A DNA stretch of 64,000 nt, taken from positions 1-64,000 of the IMG/VR virus record IMGVR_UViG_3300046517_002960. One strand, 5' to 3'. This DNA is from a virus. Made by a program: the position numbers and the translations under genes. Shown in pieces: positions 1 through 6,360 of this stretch (positions are counted from its first letter, which is position 1; each line of letters opens with the position of its first letter). The notes beneath the pieces were generated by a model. It ran no database searches, was not told the origin of the DNA, and was given only the letters and a program-made list of their open reading frames with translations.

Positions 1-480
1 ATGAAACGTAACCGCTATGACCTGAACGACCGTAACGCATATGACGGACGGCCTGTCCGCAAGCCAGCCAAGTCACCTCGCACCACGCCGGCGCGCCGTA
101 GCGTCACCTCCGGTACCGGCGGACAGTACGTCTCCGGCGGAGCGAACCAAACCGCTACGGTTGGGCAGGCCGGCGCCGGCGGCAACGCGCGCAGGCCGGC
201 CACGAACACGATGGCAAAGTCAAAGCATGGCGGCATGCCGATCACTTACTACGCGCCAATGGAGCGCTGGCAGCCGACAACCGCGCGTACGGCCGTCCAT
301 GCGCCAGCCCGGACCGCAGGCAAGCACTACGATCCCGCTACCCGTGAGGATGACGGCTCCGCATCGGTCGCCGAGGGTATCCGGCAGGCCGCCATGGCGC
401 GGCATTCCATCCTCCGCACGAACGGCGCGATCGACGTGCTGCCGCGCGTAGGTCCCGTCTGGTCCGACGACACGAACTGA
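1..480 (+). CDS. Hypothetical basic protein
   Basis: An ATG stands at base 1 of the window, so an earlier start outside cannot be excluded. The 159-residue product is rich in Arg, Ala, Gly and Thr, with a low-complexity basic first half and a better structured end (about residues 80-159). I recognise no domain. It is followed by the repeat-rich gene at 529 and is read in the same direction as every gene up to 52.6 kb. Confidence 0.6.
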   Translation: MKRNRYDLNDRNAYDGRPVRKPAKSPRTTPARRSVTSGTGGQYVSGGANQTATVGQAGAGGNARRPATNTMAKSKHGGMPITYYAPMERWQPTTARTAVHAPARTAGKHYDPATREDDGSASVAEGIRQAAMARHSILRTNGAIDVLPRVGPVWSDDTN

Positions 481-528
481 CACCTAGCTAACCCGAGCAA
501 CCCAAGATCACGATCAGGAGAAACGCTC

Positions 529-1281
529 ATGAACGAGAACATGAACACGATCTATTTCACCCGCACGTGCAAGCGCCGGCAGCGCCTCGGCGACACGCTG
601 GTTATCCGTACCGACGACGCCACGATCACGATCACAGCCGGCAAGCGTACGCAGGTCACCACCATGCACGACACGCCCAAGGCCGCGCCCAAGGCCGAGC
701 CCAAGGCCGAGCCCAAGGCCGCCGCGCCCAAGGCCGCCGCGCCCAAGGCCGCCGCTACCGTGCCAGCCGCCAAATTCCAGCCGGCCACCGAGCCCAAGGC
801 CGAGCCCAAGGCCGAGCCCAAGGCCGAGCCCAAGGCCGAGCCCAAGGCCACCGCGTGCAAGTGCGGACGCGTCCACCGCGCTGGCTCTGCCGCCGCCGCG
901 CGCTGCACCAAGCCGCAGGCCACCGACACGCCGCAGGCCACCGACACGCCGCAGGTCACCGACACGCCGCAGGCTGATCTGTTCACGGCTACCGTCACGT
1001 ACGCGAACGGTTCGGAAGACTCGCACACGAACATCCTGCCCGAGATCACCGCATGGCTGGCCGCGCGTAACCCCCGGATCGTTACCAGCGTGATCATGGT
1101 CCGTGCGGACGAGCCCAAGGCCGAGCCCAAGGCCGCCGCGCCCAAGGCCGCGCCCAAGGCCGCGCCCAAGGCCGAGCCCAAGGTCACCAATGAGGCAACC
1201 GTCGCGACCGCGCACCGTGGCCTGCCGCGCGTGTCCGGCACCGTGAGCCTGGCCGCGATGCGTGCCAAGTACGGGCACTGA
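529..1281 (+). CDS. PKAE-repeat protein with small N-terminal domain
   Basis: The start is preceded by GATCAGGAGAAACGCTC. Residues 6-42 form a compact predicted beta domain (IYFTRTCKRRQRLGDTLVIR...). The rest alternates Lys/Ala/Pro/Glu tandem repeats with a Cys-containing patch (CKCGRVHRAG, near residue 107) and three TDTPQ repeats. The composition recalls histone-H1-like tails, so binding to DNA or RNA is possible but only inferred. The N-terminal domain is paralogous to the protein at 3213-3506 (LYFTAGTKRAARIGRTMVVV), which also has a Lys/Ala/Pro tail. Function unknown. Confidence 0.8.
   Translation: MNENMNTIYFTRTCKRRQRLGDTLVIRTDDATITITAGKRTQVTTMHDTPKAAPKAEPKAEPKAAAPKAAAPKAAATVPAAKFQPATEPKAEPKAEPKAEPKAEPKATACKCGRVHRAGSAAAARCTKPQATDTPQATDTPQVTDTPQADLFTATVTYANGSEDSHTNILPEITAWLAARNPRIVTSVIMVRADEPKAEPKAAAPKAAPKAAPKAEPKVTNEATVATAHRGLPRVSGTVSLAAMRAKYGH
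675..848 (+). repeat. 12-bp in-frame tandem repeats (CCCAAGGCCGAG type)
   Basis: Units of CCCAAGGCCGAG or CCCAAGGCCGC code for PKAE/PKAA. They occur in three blocks, about 675-750, 790-848 and 1111-1183, inside the gene at 529. Near-identical units suggest expansion by slippage or unequal recombination. Confidence 0.85.
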
Positions 1282-1513
1282 CCCGTCGCACTGAGCCAGG
1301 CCAGGCCGCACGTGAGCCAGGCCGCAATGAGCCATGCGGGCATCGCGCGGGATGCCCGTACGGACACTCTGAGCCATGCGCCGGCCCGGTCTAGCCACTG
1401 AGCCAGACCGGGCCGCGCGTGCCTCTTGCCTAGGCCGGCCCGTACGGATGCCAACCGCGTACGGGCCGGCCTACGTGAGAGACACGCACCGATGCCCAAG
1501 ATCAGGAGACACC
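1282..1513 (+). other. Non-coding region with three strong hairpins and TGAGCCA repeats
   Basis: No convincing gene lies here. Three perfect or near-perfect hairpins occur in series: 1335-1344/1351-1360 (10 bp), 1382-1392/1405-1415 (11 bp, 12-nt loop) and 1431-1445/1459-1473 (15 bp, 13-nt loop). The heptamer TGAGCCA occurs at 1292, 1313, 1328, 1370 and 1399, and again at 1631. None of the hairpins has a T-tract. It may be a structured RNA, a processing region or a protein-binding site. Confidence 0.7.
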
Positions 1514-1612
1514 ATGAACTACAAGATCATCTCACGGCGTGACGGCTGGATCACGGCGGTAGGCGCGGACGGCAGGATCGTCCGCGTGTCCGCCGGCGGG
1601 AACGGCAAGTGA
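1514..1612 (+). CDS. Hypothetical 32-residue protein
   Basis: ATG preceded by AAGATCAGGAGACACC, the standard cassette of this genome. The peptide starts MNYKIISRRDGWITAV and looks like a single beta-hairpin unit. It somewhat resembles the N-terminal domain of the genes at 529 and 3213 (strand-turn-strand with basic residues), but this is too short to prove. Confidence 0.65.
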   Translation: MNYKIISRRDGWITAVGADGRIVRVSAGGNGK

Positions 1613-1646
1613 CCGGCCTGCGCGCGTACCTGAGCCACTGACAATC

Positions 1647-1660
1647 TCCGGCTAGCCGGA
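1647..1660 (+). repeat. Solo palindrome TCCGGCTAGCCGGA
   Basis: A perfect 14-nt palindrome between the gene ending at 1612 and ribozyme copy 1. It is the same sequence class that caps stem III in most ribozyme copies. Confidence 0.75.
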
Positions 1661-1676
1661 CAATCACCCGCCACTA

Positions 1677-1738
1677 GGCGAAACGCGCGGTGTGCGCGTC
1701 TGCGGGACATGGCCTACCCGCACCGACGATGCCAGGCC
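1677..1738 (+). ncRNA. Type II hammerhead-like ribozyme, copy 1
   Basis: GGC 1677-1679 (stem II), GAAA 1680-1683, stem III ACGCGC/GCGCGT (1683-1688/1694-1699) with a 5-nt loop, predicted cleavage after C1700 of GTC, stem I TGCGGG/CCCGCA (1701-1706/1717-1722), core CCGACGA 1723-1729, GCC 1731-1733 (stem II). AGGCC 1734-1738 is complementary to GGCCT in loop I. Core position 7 is C here and T in most copies, and this position is free in the hammerhead family. It has the shortest stem III, without the palindromic cap. The next ATG follows after 26 nt. Confidence 0.8.
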
Positions 1739-1764
1739 ACCGAACCAACTGATCGGGAGAGATC

Positions 1765-2508
1765 ATGTCCGACGTCATCCTGTACGCAAGCGCTGTCAAC
1801 CGCGGGCGCACCGCGTGGAACGCGACCAGCAAGTCCGCATGGACGCTGGCCGAGATCGCGGCCAACGTCGAAACCAAGTACGCGGAGAACACGCTGGTCA
1901 AGCTGGCCGCCGCCATCGCGGGCGACGACCTGTCCGGGGCCACGCTGGCCAATTACCGCACCGTGTGGCTCGCCTACGTCACCGATGAGAGCGACACGCG
2001 GGACGTCAAGAACAGCAACAGCTTCACCGTGCACGAGAAGTTCGCGAAACTGCCCGACCGCGTCAAGCTGCTGGCCAGCAAGCACTGGTCCGCGAGTGAG
2101 GCCCGCGCCTACGTCAAGGCGCTGAACGCGCCGGAGCCGGGCGAGGACGAGGTCGACGGTGAGGGCGCGGGCGAGAGTGCTGGCGCCGGCGCCGAGTCGC
2201 CCAACCGCCGTGACTGGCTGGTTAACAAGATCGCCGAGACTGAGGCCAAGCTGCTCAAGTGGTACACCGAACTGTCCGAGATTGACGCTGCGGACGACAC
2301 GGACAGCACCGACGCGGACAGCGCCGGCACCACGCCGGCTGCGCCCGTGCTTCACATCGTGGGCGGCGGCGTGCCCGAGCACGACGCCAGCGCCCCCCAC
2401 GCGGCCTGCCCCGTGTGCAAGGACCTGGGTATCGCGCCAGCCGTCACCGAGCAGGCCGGCTCCCCGCGCCGCGCCCGTCGCAACCGCCGCCAGCCGGCCG
2501 CCGCGTAA
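1765..2508 (+). CDS. Hypothetical protein with CxxC motif and basic tail
   Basis: Start preceded by GATCGGGAGAGATC. The 247 residues have an Ala-rich helical first half (about 1-120), which includes a possible helix-turn-helix-like segment around residues 28-70. An acidic linker (130-190) follows, then CPVC (about residue 217) and an Arg-rich end. DNA binding is conceivable from the helical half and the basic tail, but no family is recognised. Confidence 0.8.
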   Translation: MSDVILYASAVNRGRTAWNATSKSAWTLAEIAANVETKYAENTLVKLAAAIAGDDLSGATLANYRTVWLAYVTDESDTRDVKNSNSFTVHEKFAKLPDRVKLLASKHWSASEARAYVKALNAPEPGEDEVDGEGAGESAGAGAESPNRRDWLVNKIAETEAKLLKWYTELSEIDAADDTDSTDADSAGTTPAAPVLHIVGGGVPEHDASAPHAACPVCKDLGIAPAVTEQAGSPRRARRNRRQPAAA

Positions 2509-2521
2509 CCCGATCGCCGAG

Positions 2522-2552
2522 CCGGCCACGGTGCCCCGCGCACCGTGGCCGG
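2522..2552 (+). terminator. 13-bp GC hairpin after the gene at 1765
   Basis: CCGGCCACGGTGC (2522-2534) pairs perfectly with GCACCGTGGCCGG (2540-2552) around a 5-nt loop. There is no T-tract, so classic intrinsic termination is doubtful. It may instead stabilise the 3' end of the message. Ribozyme copy 2 starts 15 nt later. Confidence 0.55.
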
Positions 2553-2566
2553 CCGGACCAGCAAGA

Positions 2567-2650
2567 GGCGAAACGCGCGGATCCTCCGGCTGACCGGAGA
2601 GTTCCGCGCGTCTGCGGGATATGGCCTACCCGCACCGATGATGCCAGGCC
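2567..2650 (+). ncRNA. Type II hammerhead-like ribozyme, copy 2
   Basis: GGC 2567-2569, GAAA 2570-2573, stem III ACGCGCGGA/TCCGCGCGT capped by CTCCGGCTGACCGGAG, cleavage after C2612, stem I TGCGGG/CCCGCA (2613-2618/2629-2634), core CCGATGA 2635-2641, GCC 2643-2645, pseudoknot AGGCC 2646-2650. ATG 2672 follows after 21 nt. Confidence 0.8.
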
Positions 2651-2671
2651 ACCGATATCAGGAGTGATCAC

Positions 2672-2905
2672 ATGCTGTACCCGCTCAGGTACGCCCAGGT
2701 GTTCCGCGCGAACGGCACGCGCGTCGTGGCCGGCGACCACATCACCAGCCGGCTCGGCCGCCGGTACATGTTCCGCTACGCCACGGTGGCCGCGACCGAT
2801 ACCGCGTTTGGCCGCATCGTGGCCGCGCCCATCATGAGCGACGGATTCCCGCTCGGTCACAACGACGAGTTCACCGATTTCGCGTTCGGCCTGACCGTGC
2901 GCTGA
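2672..2905 (+). CDS. Hypothetical protein, 77 residues
   Basis: Start preceded by ATATCAGGAGTGATCAC. The protein is compact and beta-rich, ends in FGLTVR, and carries no Cys and no membrane segment. It lies directly downstream of ribozyme copy 2. No family recognised. Confidence 0.75.
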   Translation: MLYPLRYAQVFRANGTRVVAGDHITSRLGRRYMFRYATVAATDTAFGRIVAAPIMSDGFPLGHNDEFTDFAFGLTVR

Positions 2906-2929
2906 AAAGGGAAAGCCGCCGGCAAGCGA

Positions 2930-2938
2930 AACGCGCAA
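2930..2938 (+). ncRNA. Ribozyme remnant (GCGAAACGC)
   Basis: After the gene ending at 2905, AAGCGAAACGCGC matches the start of the ribozyme (stem II, GAAA, first bases of stem III). It then runs straight into AAGATCAGGAGACAG, so stems I and III are missing. It looks like a deletion derivative of the element. Confidence 0.5.
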
Positions 2939-2953
2939 GATCAGGAGACAGAC

Positions 2954-3106
2954 ATGATCACGATAACCGCCACCCCGCAGGTCGGCACGCCGGCCGTGCA
3001 GGACGCCGCACGTGCCCGCGCGATCACGGCCGGCGTGCCTACCCGCCAGCCTGACAGGTGGCAGCGTTACGCGGACATGGCGCAGGTCGGCTGGACCACC
3101 CATTAG
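2954..3106 (+). CDS. Hypothetical protein, 50 residues
   Basis: ATG preceded by AAGATCAGGAGACAGAC. The product starts MITITATPQVG and ends VGWTTH. Its TAG stop shares its last base with stem II of ribozyme copy 4. The MITIT start recurs at 31082 and 19464, which suggests that start regions were copied together with the ribosome-binding cassette. Function unknown. Confidence 0.7.
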   Translation: MITITATPQVGTPAVQDAARARAITAGVPTRQPDRWQRYADMAQVGWTTH

Positions 3107-3189
3107 GCGAAACGCGTGATTCTCCGGCCAGCCGGACAATCGCGCGTCCGTGCGGCGCTGGCCTGCCGCGCGCTGAATGATGCCAGGCC
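3106..3189 (+). ncRNA. Type II hammerhead-like ribozyme, copy 4
   Basis: GGC 3106-3108 overlaps the TAG stop. Stem III is ACGCGTGATT/AATCGCGCGT with a G-T pair, capped by TCCGGCCAGCCGGA. Cleavage is predicted after C3148. Stem I is CGTGCGGC/GCCGCGCG (3149-3156/3165-3172), different in sequence from copies 1-2 but still paired. The core is CTGAATGA (3173-3180): canonical C3-T4 with one extra A. GCC 3182-3184, AGGCC 3185-3189. Confidence 0.72.
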
Positions 3190-3212
3190 ACCGAACAGAT
3201 CAGGAGACAGAT

Positions 3213-3506
3213 ATGACCCGCCAGACCAGCCAGCCCGCGCAGCCCGGCAACGAGCTGTACTTCACCGCCGGGACTAAGCGCGCAGCCCGCATCGGGCGCA
3301 CGATGGTCGTCGTGACCGATGGCGCGCGGATCGAGATCACGCTGCCCGTGCGTGACGGCGAGGCGACCGCCATCACGGTCACGCGCGACCCGGACGTCAA
3401 GGTGGCGAACCGCGTGCGCAAGCCGGCGGCCGTCAAGCCGCAGGCCAGCAAGCCCGCTGCCAAGCCGCAGGCCGCGCGCAAGCAGCCCGCCGGCGCCGCC
3501 AAGTAG
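3213..3506 (+). CDS. Small protein with KPQA tail, paralog of the gene at 529
   Basis: Start ATG 3213 after AGATCAGGAGACAGAT. Residues 12-45 (NELYFTAGTKRAARIGRTMV) match the N-terminal domain of the gene at 529 in length and pattern. The last 35 residues are a Lys/Ala/Pro/Gln tail (KPAAVKPQASKPAAKPQAA). The shared architecture of compact beta domain plus basic tail suggests a common, possibly nucleic-acid-binding role. This is inferred. Confidence 0.78.
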   Translation: MTRQTSQPAQPGNELYFTAGTKRAARIGRTMVVVTDGARIEITLPVRDGEATAITVTRDPDVKVANRVRKPAAVKPQASKPAAKPQAARKQPAGAAK

Positions 3507-3591
3507 GCGAAACGCGCGTGACTCTCCGGCCAGCCGGAAGATTCCGCGCGTCCGCGAGGGATGGCCTACTCGCGCTGAATGATGCCAGGCC
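3506..3591 (+). ncRNA. Type II hammerhead-like ribozyme, copy 5
   Basis: GGC 3506-3508 overlaps the TAG stop. Stem III is ACGCGCG/CGCGCGT with the palindromic cap, and cleavage is predicted after C3552. Stem I is CGCGAG/CTCGCG (3553-3558/3569-3574), a covarying variant. The core is CTGAATGA with one extra A. GCC 3584-3586, AGGCC 3587-3591. The gene that should follow is decayed. Confidence 0.7.
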
Positions 3592-3742
3592 GCAGATCAG
3601 GAGTGACGCAGGCATGACGAATTTAGGCTGACCAGCCACCTGTGATCCGCTAGCCGCGCGCATGGCGCAGGTGACGCGGTGATACCGCACGCCGCCGGCG
3701 GCAGAACGGCGGGATTACCGGGACCGCGCACGACGACACACA
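3592..3742 (+). pseudogene. Decayed gene slot between ribozymes 5 and 6
   Basis: A good ribosome-binding site (CAGATCAGGAG) precedes ATG 3615, but that frame stops after five codons (MTNLG). No other frame gives a plausible protein before ribozyme copy 6. The spacing pattern of its neighbours suggests that a small gene once stood here. Confidence 0.4.
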
Positions 3743-3813
3743 GGCGAAACGCCGGCGGATGGAGGCGCCGGCGTCTGCGGGGCATGGCCTACCCGCACCG
3801 ATGATGCCAGGCC
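3743..3813 (+). ncRNA. Type II hammerhead-like ribozyme, copy 6
   Basis: GGC 3743-3745, GAAA, stem III ACGCCGGC/GCCGGCGT (3749-3756/3767-3774) with a plain 10-nt loop and no palindromic cap. Cleavage after C3775, stem I TGCGGG/CCCGCA (3776-3781/3792-3797), core CCGATGA 3798-3804, GCC 3806-3808, AGGCC 3809-3813. Its stem III sequence differs wholly from copies 2-5 yet pairs perfectly. Confidence 0.8.
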
Positions 3814-3834
3814 GCAGATCAGGGAAGTGATCAC

Positions 3835-4038
3835 ATGACCACCACCGACACGATGCCGCGCCCGACGCCCGCTCAGCTGCGTGAGCGCGCCGAGGCGCGC
3901 CGCGCCCACAGGACCCGTGACGCCGAGGCGCGCTGGATGCGCCAGCGCCGCCAGGCCGCGATCCGCAACGGCATGCCACGCAACACGCCGCTTACGCGCG
4001 CTGAGCTGGCTGCGCGCTGCGCCCGCGCCGGGCACTAG
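3835..4038 (+). CDS. Hypothetical Arg-rich helical protein, 67 residues
   Basis: Start after GATCAGGGAAGTGATCAC. The protein is strongly basic and helical (RERAEARRAHRTRDAEARWM), suggestive of nucleic-acid contact. The TAG stop is shared with ribozyme copy 7. No family recognised. Confidence 0.7.
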   Translation: MTTTDTMPRPTPAQLRERAEARRAHRTRDAEARWMRQRRQAAIRNGMPRNTPLTRAELAARCARAGH

Positions 4039-4124
4039 GCGAAACGCGCGGGATTGTCCGGCCAGCCGGAGGATTCCGTGCGTCTGCGGGGCGCTGGCCT
4101 GCCCCGCACCGATGATGCCAGGCC
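4038..4124 (+). ncRNA. Type II hammerhead-like ribozyme, copy 7
   Basis: GGC 4038-4040 overlaps the TAG stop. Stem III is ACGCGCGG/CCGTGCGT (G-T pair) capped by TCCGGCCAGCCGGA, and cleavage is predicted after C4084. Stem I is TGCGGGGC/GCCCCGCA (4085-4092/4101-4108). Core CCGATGA 4109-4115, GCC 4117-4119, AGGCC 4120-4124. Confidence 0.8.
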
Positions 4125-4152
4125 GCTACCCGAGACAGGTCAGGAGACAGCC

Positions 4153-4344
4153 ATGTCCAGCAGGAAAGCCGTACCCGCCGCGCTCGTCCTGCCTGCCCCG
4201 GACCGCGGGCGGGCACTGGCCGAGCTGCGCCAGTCCAACGCGTCCGGCCCGCACGGCCCGCGCTCCAAGCGGATCATCGCGCGGCGCGAGCGGCGCGGCA
4301 CCACGCAGGAGCTGCGCGACCTGCGCGGCCGGCGCCAGGACTGA
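4153..4344 (+). CDS. Hypothetical basic protein, 63 residues
   Basis: ATG 4153 after GGTCAGGAGACAGCC. The C-terminal half is rich in Arg (KRIIARRERRGTTQELRDLR). Resembles its neighbours at 3835 and 4452 only in size and charge. Function unknown. Confidence 0.65.
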   Translation: MSSRKAVPAALVLPAPDRGRALAELRQSNASGPHGPRSKRIIARRERRGTTQELRDLRGRRQD

Positions 4345-4346
4345 GA

Positions 4347-4430
4347 GGCGAAACGCGCGGAATCCTCCGGCTGACCGGAGACTCCGCGCGTCCGCAGGAC
4401 ATGGCCTGCCTGCGCTGATGATGCCAGGCC
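4347..4430 (+). ncRNA. Type II hammerhead-like ribozyme, copy 8 (canonical core)
   Basis: GGC 4347-4349, GAAA, stem III ACGCGCGGA/TCCGCGCGT with palindromic cap, cleavage after C4392. Stem I CGCAGG/CCTGCG (4393-4398/4409-4414). Core CTGATGA 4415-4421, which exactly matches the hammerhead consensus. GCC 4423-4425, AGGCC 4426-4430. This is the best copy to test first. Confidence 0.85.
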
Positions 4431-4451
4431 GCACACGATCAGGAGACCGAC

Positions 4452-4625
4452 ATGAACGGCACGCACCGCCATGACAGGACCGAACCGGGCAAGCACGAGC
4501 AGCCGCACTACGTCACGCGCTGCTGCCGATCCGGGCGGGAACACCGGCCGGTGTTCACCTACCAGCTGCGCGACACCAAGCTGGCGCTGACCAGCCCGCG
4601 CCCGGCGCAGGAGGCACGGGCATGA
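4452..4625 (+). CDS. Hypothetical protein, 57 residues
   Basis: ATG 4452 after CGATCAGGAGACCGAC. His- and Arg-rich (MNGTHRHDRTEPGKHEQPHY) with one CC pair. It overlaps the next gene by ATGA, so translation is probably coupled. No family recognised. Confidence 0.65.
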   Translation: MNGTHRHDRTEPGKHEQPHYVTRCCRSGREHRPVFTYQLRDTKLALTSPRPAQEARA

Positions 4626-4942
4626 GCGGCAGGATCACGCCCCCGACCTGGTACCTCGGCGCGCGGCACTACCAGCTGGAAGTCACCGACAGCAACTGGA
4701 TCCCGGTTCACCTGTCCGTCACGACCCGCGCGTACGGCGGATCCTGGCACGACACCGCCAGCATCGCGCGGGACTGCCCGCCAGCCACCGGGATGACAGG
4801 CCGCACGTGCCGCCGCCGGTACCCGTGGCCCGTTGACCGGGACCACCAGCGCCCGAACGGGCCGAGCCCGCACCAGAACCGGGATGACCCGCGCATCCCC
4901 GGCTTCGAGACCCCGCACGACCCGTACCGGGGCTACGTGTGA
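4622..4942 (+). CDS. Hypothetical protein, 106 residues
   Basis: Starts in the ATGA overlap with the gene at 4452 and runs up to the start of the next gene at 4942. Trp/Tyr-rich first half (WYLGARHYQLEVTDSNW), Pro/Arg-rich second half. No domain recognised. Confidence 0.7.
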   Translation: MSGRITPPTWYLGARHYQLEVTDSNWIPVHLSVTTRAYGGSWHDTASIARDCPPATGMTGRTCRRRYPWPVDRDHQRPNGPSPHQNRDDPRIPGFETPHDPYRGYV

Positions 4943-5190
4943 TGCCGTCCATCTACGCACCTAACGACGCGGTCGCCCTGCTCCAGAAGCTGCTCGCCGC
5001 CGCGCGTGACCTGACCGAGCCGAGCGAGCCGAACGCCGAGTACATCCGCGGGCAGGCCAACCTGATCGCGGATGCGTGCGGGCTCGGCAGTGACCGGCAG
5101 GACAGCGACGACGTGTGCGAAGCGCTCACCAGGGCGATCACGGGCGCGCACCTCAACATCGTCGGCGAAACCTACTACCCGGACTTCTAA
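4942..5190 (+). CDS. Hypothetical helical protein, 82 residues
   Basis: ATG 4942 overlaps the upstream TGA (TGATG); a GTG three bases earlier is also possible. Mostly helical (VALLQKLLAAARDLTEPSEP). Function unknown. It ends with TAA and is followed by ribozyme copy 9. Confidence 0.7.
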   Translation: MPSIYAPNDAVALLQKLLAAARDLTEPSEPNAEYIRGQANLIADACGLGSDRQDSDDVCEALTRAITGAHLNIVGETYYPDF

Positions 5191-5206
5191 GCGAGCCCGG
5201 TTGCCA

Positions 5207-5291
5207 GGCGAAACGGCGCGATTCTCCGGCCAGCCGGAGGATCGTGCCGTCTGCGGGGCGCTGGCCAGTCCCGCACCGATGATGCCAGGCC
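5207..5291 (+). ncRNA. Type II hammerhead-like ribozyme, copy 9
   Basis: GGC 5207-5209, stem III ACGGCGCGAT/ATCGTGCCGT (one G-T pair) with the CCAG-loop palindrome, cleavage after C5251. Stem I TGCGGG/CCCGCA (5252-5257/5270-5275), core CCGATGA 5276-5282, GCC 5284-5286, AGGCC 5287-5291. The outer stem III differs from copies 1-8 with compensating changes. Confidence 0.8.
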
Positions 5292-5312
5292 ACGCACGAT
5301 CAGGAGACCGAC

Positions 5313-5957
5313 ATGCACATCACGTACACGATGGCCGGCGCAGGCGAAGCCGAAGGCGTCACGCTCCACGCGACCAGAACCGGCCGAGACGCGGTTGACG
5401 TCCTGCGCGCCATCGAGAACACCGCCGGCCTGACGCTCACCCGCGTCCAGCTCAGGCCCGACGACAACCCGGACGCATGGGCGCTGAACGAGGTGCTGTG
5501 GGCCGCGCAGGCGGCGGGCTGCCCGGTGCGCCGCCAGTGGGTCCGCACGCGCGACGTGCGCATGGGCGATGAACTGGCGCACAAGCTGTCCGACACGCCG
5601 TGGACGTACACGCCGGTCACCGGCTGGGCCGACCGCCTGCTGGAGCTGTCGCGGTTCGGCGGCGGCCTGGCTGACGTCACGCACCGGACGTTCCGGGTCT
5701 CGGCCGCGCCGTGGTGGGTCCGCGACGACAACATGATGCTGACCTGCGACCTGGACGGCGAAGCACTGATCAGGCTGCGGCCGATCCGCGAGCCGGGCCG
5801 TTTCCGCTGCCCGTGCTGCGGCGATGACGTCATCTCCGCAGACGGCCGCGACTGGGTGTGCGGCGACTGCGCCGGAGCCGGCTGCGAGCAGTCGCGCGAC
5901 GCGTGCGGCGAGCTGAACTGGTGGAACTGCCAGCGCGATGATGAGGACGGTGCATGA
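5313..5957 (+). CDS. Hypothetical protein with C-terminal zinc ribbon
   Basis: Start after CGATCAGGAGACCGAC. The 214-residue protein ends in two CxxC pairs (FRCPCCGDD... and VCGDC, about residues 167-194) that should bind one zinc ion, followed by a further Cys pattern. The N-terminal 150 residues show mixed alpha/beta character with no recognised family. Overlaps the next small membrane protein by ATGA. Confidence 0.75.
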   Translation: MHITYTMAGAGEAEGVTLHATRTGRDAVDVLRAIENTAGLTLTRVQLRPDDNPDAWALNEVLWAAQAAGCPVRRQWVRTRDVRMGDELAHKLSDTPWTYTPVTGWADRLLELSRFGGGLADVTHRTFRVSAAPWWVRDDNMMLTCDLDGEALIRLRPIREPGRFRCPCCGDDVISADGRDWVCGDCAGAGCEQSRDACGELNWWNCQRDDEDGA

Positions 5958-6076
5958 TGCGCCTGCTGGACATGATGATCTTCGGCGTGCCCATGCTGCT
6001 GTTCGTCATCATCGCCGGGTACCTGATCTGGCGCGGGCGCCACCGCAGCGGGCGCGGGCTGTGGTGGGAGCTGTGA
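5954..6076 (+). CDS. Small single-pass membrane protein, 40 residues
   Basis: MMRLLDMMIFGVPMLLFVII begins a hydrophobic helix (about residues 7-25) followed by a basic tail, so the C-terminus is probably cytoplasmic. Both ends overlap neighbours by 4 nt. One of about ten such peptides in the window. Confidence 0.65.
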   Translation: MMRLLDMMIFGVPMLLFVIIAGYLIWRGRHRSGRGLWWEL

Positions 6077-6249
6077 GCACACGCTGGTTCGTCGCGGCCA
6101 GGCCCGGCACGGCAATGGTGTTCGGCGTCAAGGGCACCAGGGTCGTGTGGACGTCGCCGCGCTACACGGGCCGCAGGGGCGTGCCGCTGTCGTTCCTGCG
6201 AGCGCAGATGCGGCAGCAGGGCCGCGCGTTCTACGAGATCACCCGATAG
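6073..6249 (+). CDS. Hypothetical protein, 58 residues
   Basis: GTG start inside the GTGA overlap with the membrane peptide. Basic, beta-rich (STRWFVAARPGTAMVFGVKG). The TAG stop is shared with ribozyme copy 10. Function unknown. Confidence 0.65.
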   Translation: MSTRWFVAARPGTAMVFGVKGTRVVWTSPRYTGRRGVPLSFLRAQMRQQGRAFYEITR

Positions 6250-6332
6250 GCGAAACGCGCGGATCCTCCGGCTGGCCGGAGAGTTCCGTGCGTCCGCAGG
6301 ACATGGCCTGCCTGCGCCGATGATGCCAGGCC
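6249..6332 (+). ncRNA. Type II hammerhead-like ribozyme, copy 10
   Basis: GGC 6249-6251 overlaps the TAG stop. Stem III ACGCGCGGA/TTCCGTGCGT (G-T pair) with palindromic cap, cleavage after C6294. Stem I CGCAGG/CCTGCG (6295-6300/6311-6316), core CCGATGA 6317-6323, GCC 6325-6327, AGGCC 6328-6332. Stem I equals that of copy 8 while the core has C at position 4. Confidence 0.8.
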
Positions 6333-6360
6333 GCACACCTAGTGATCAGGGGAAACGATC

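Noticed and set aside
675-1183. Tandem 12-bp units as an origin-type iteron array
   Set aside because: The units are in frame, code for PKAE/PKAA, and vary at third positions as coding repeats do. No AT-rich region adjoins them.
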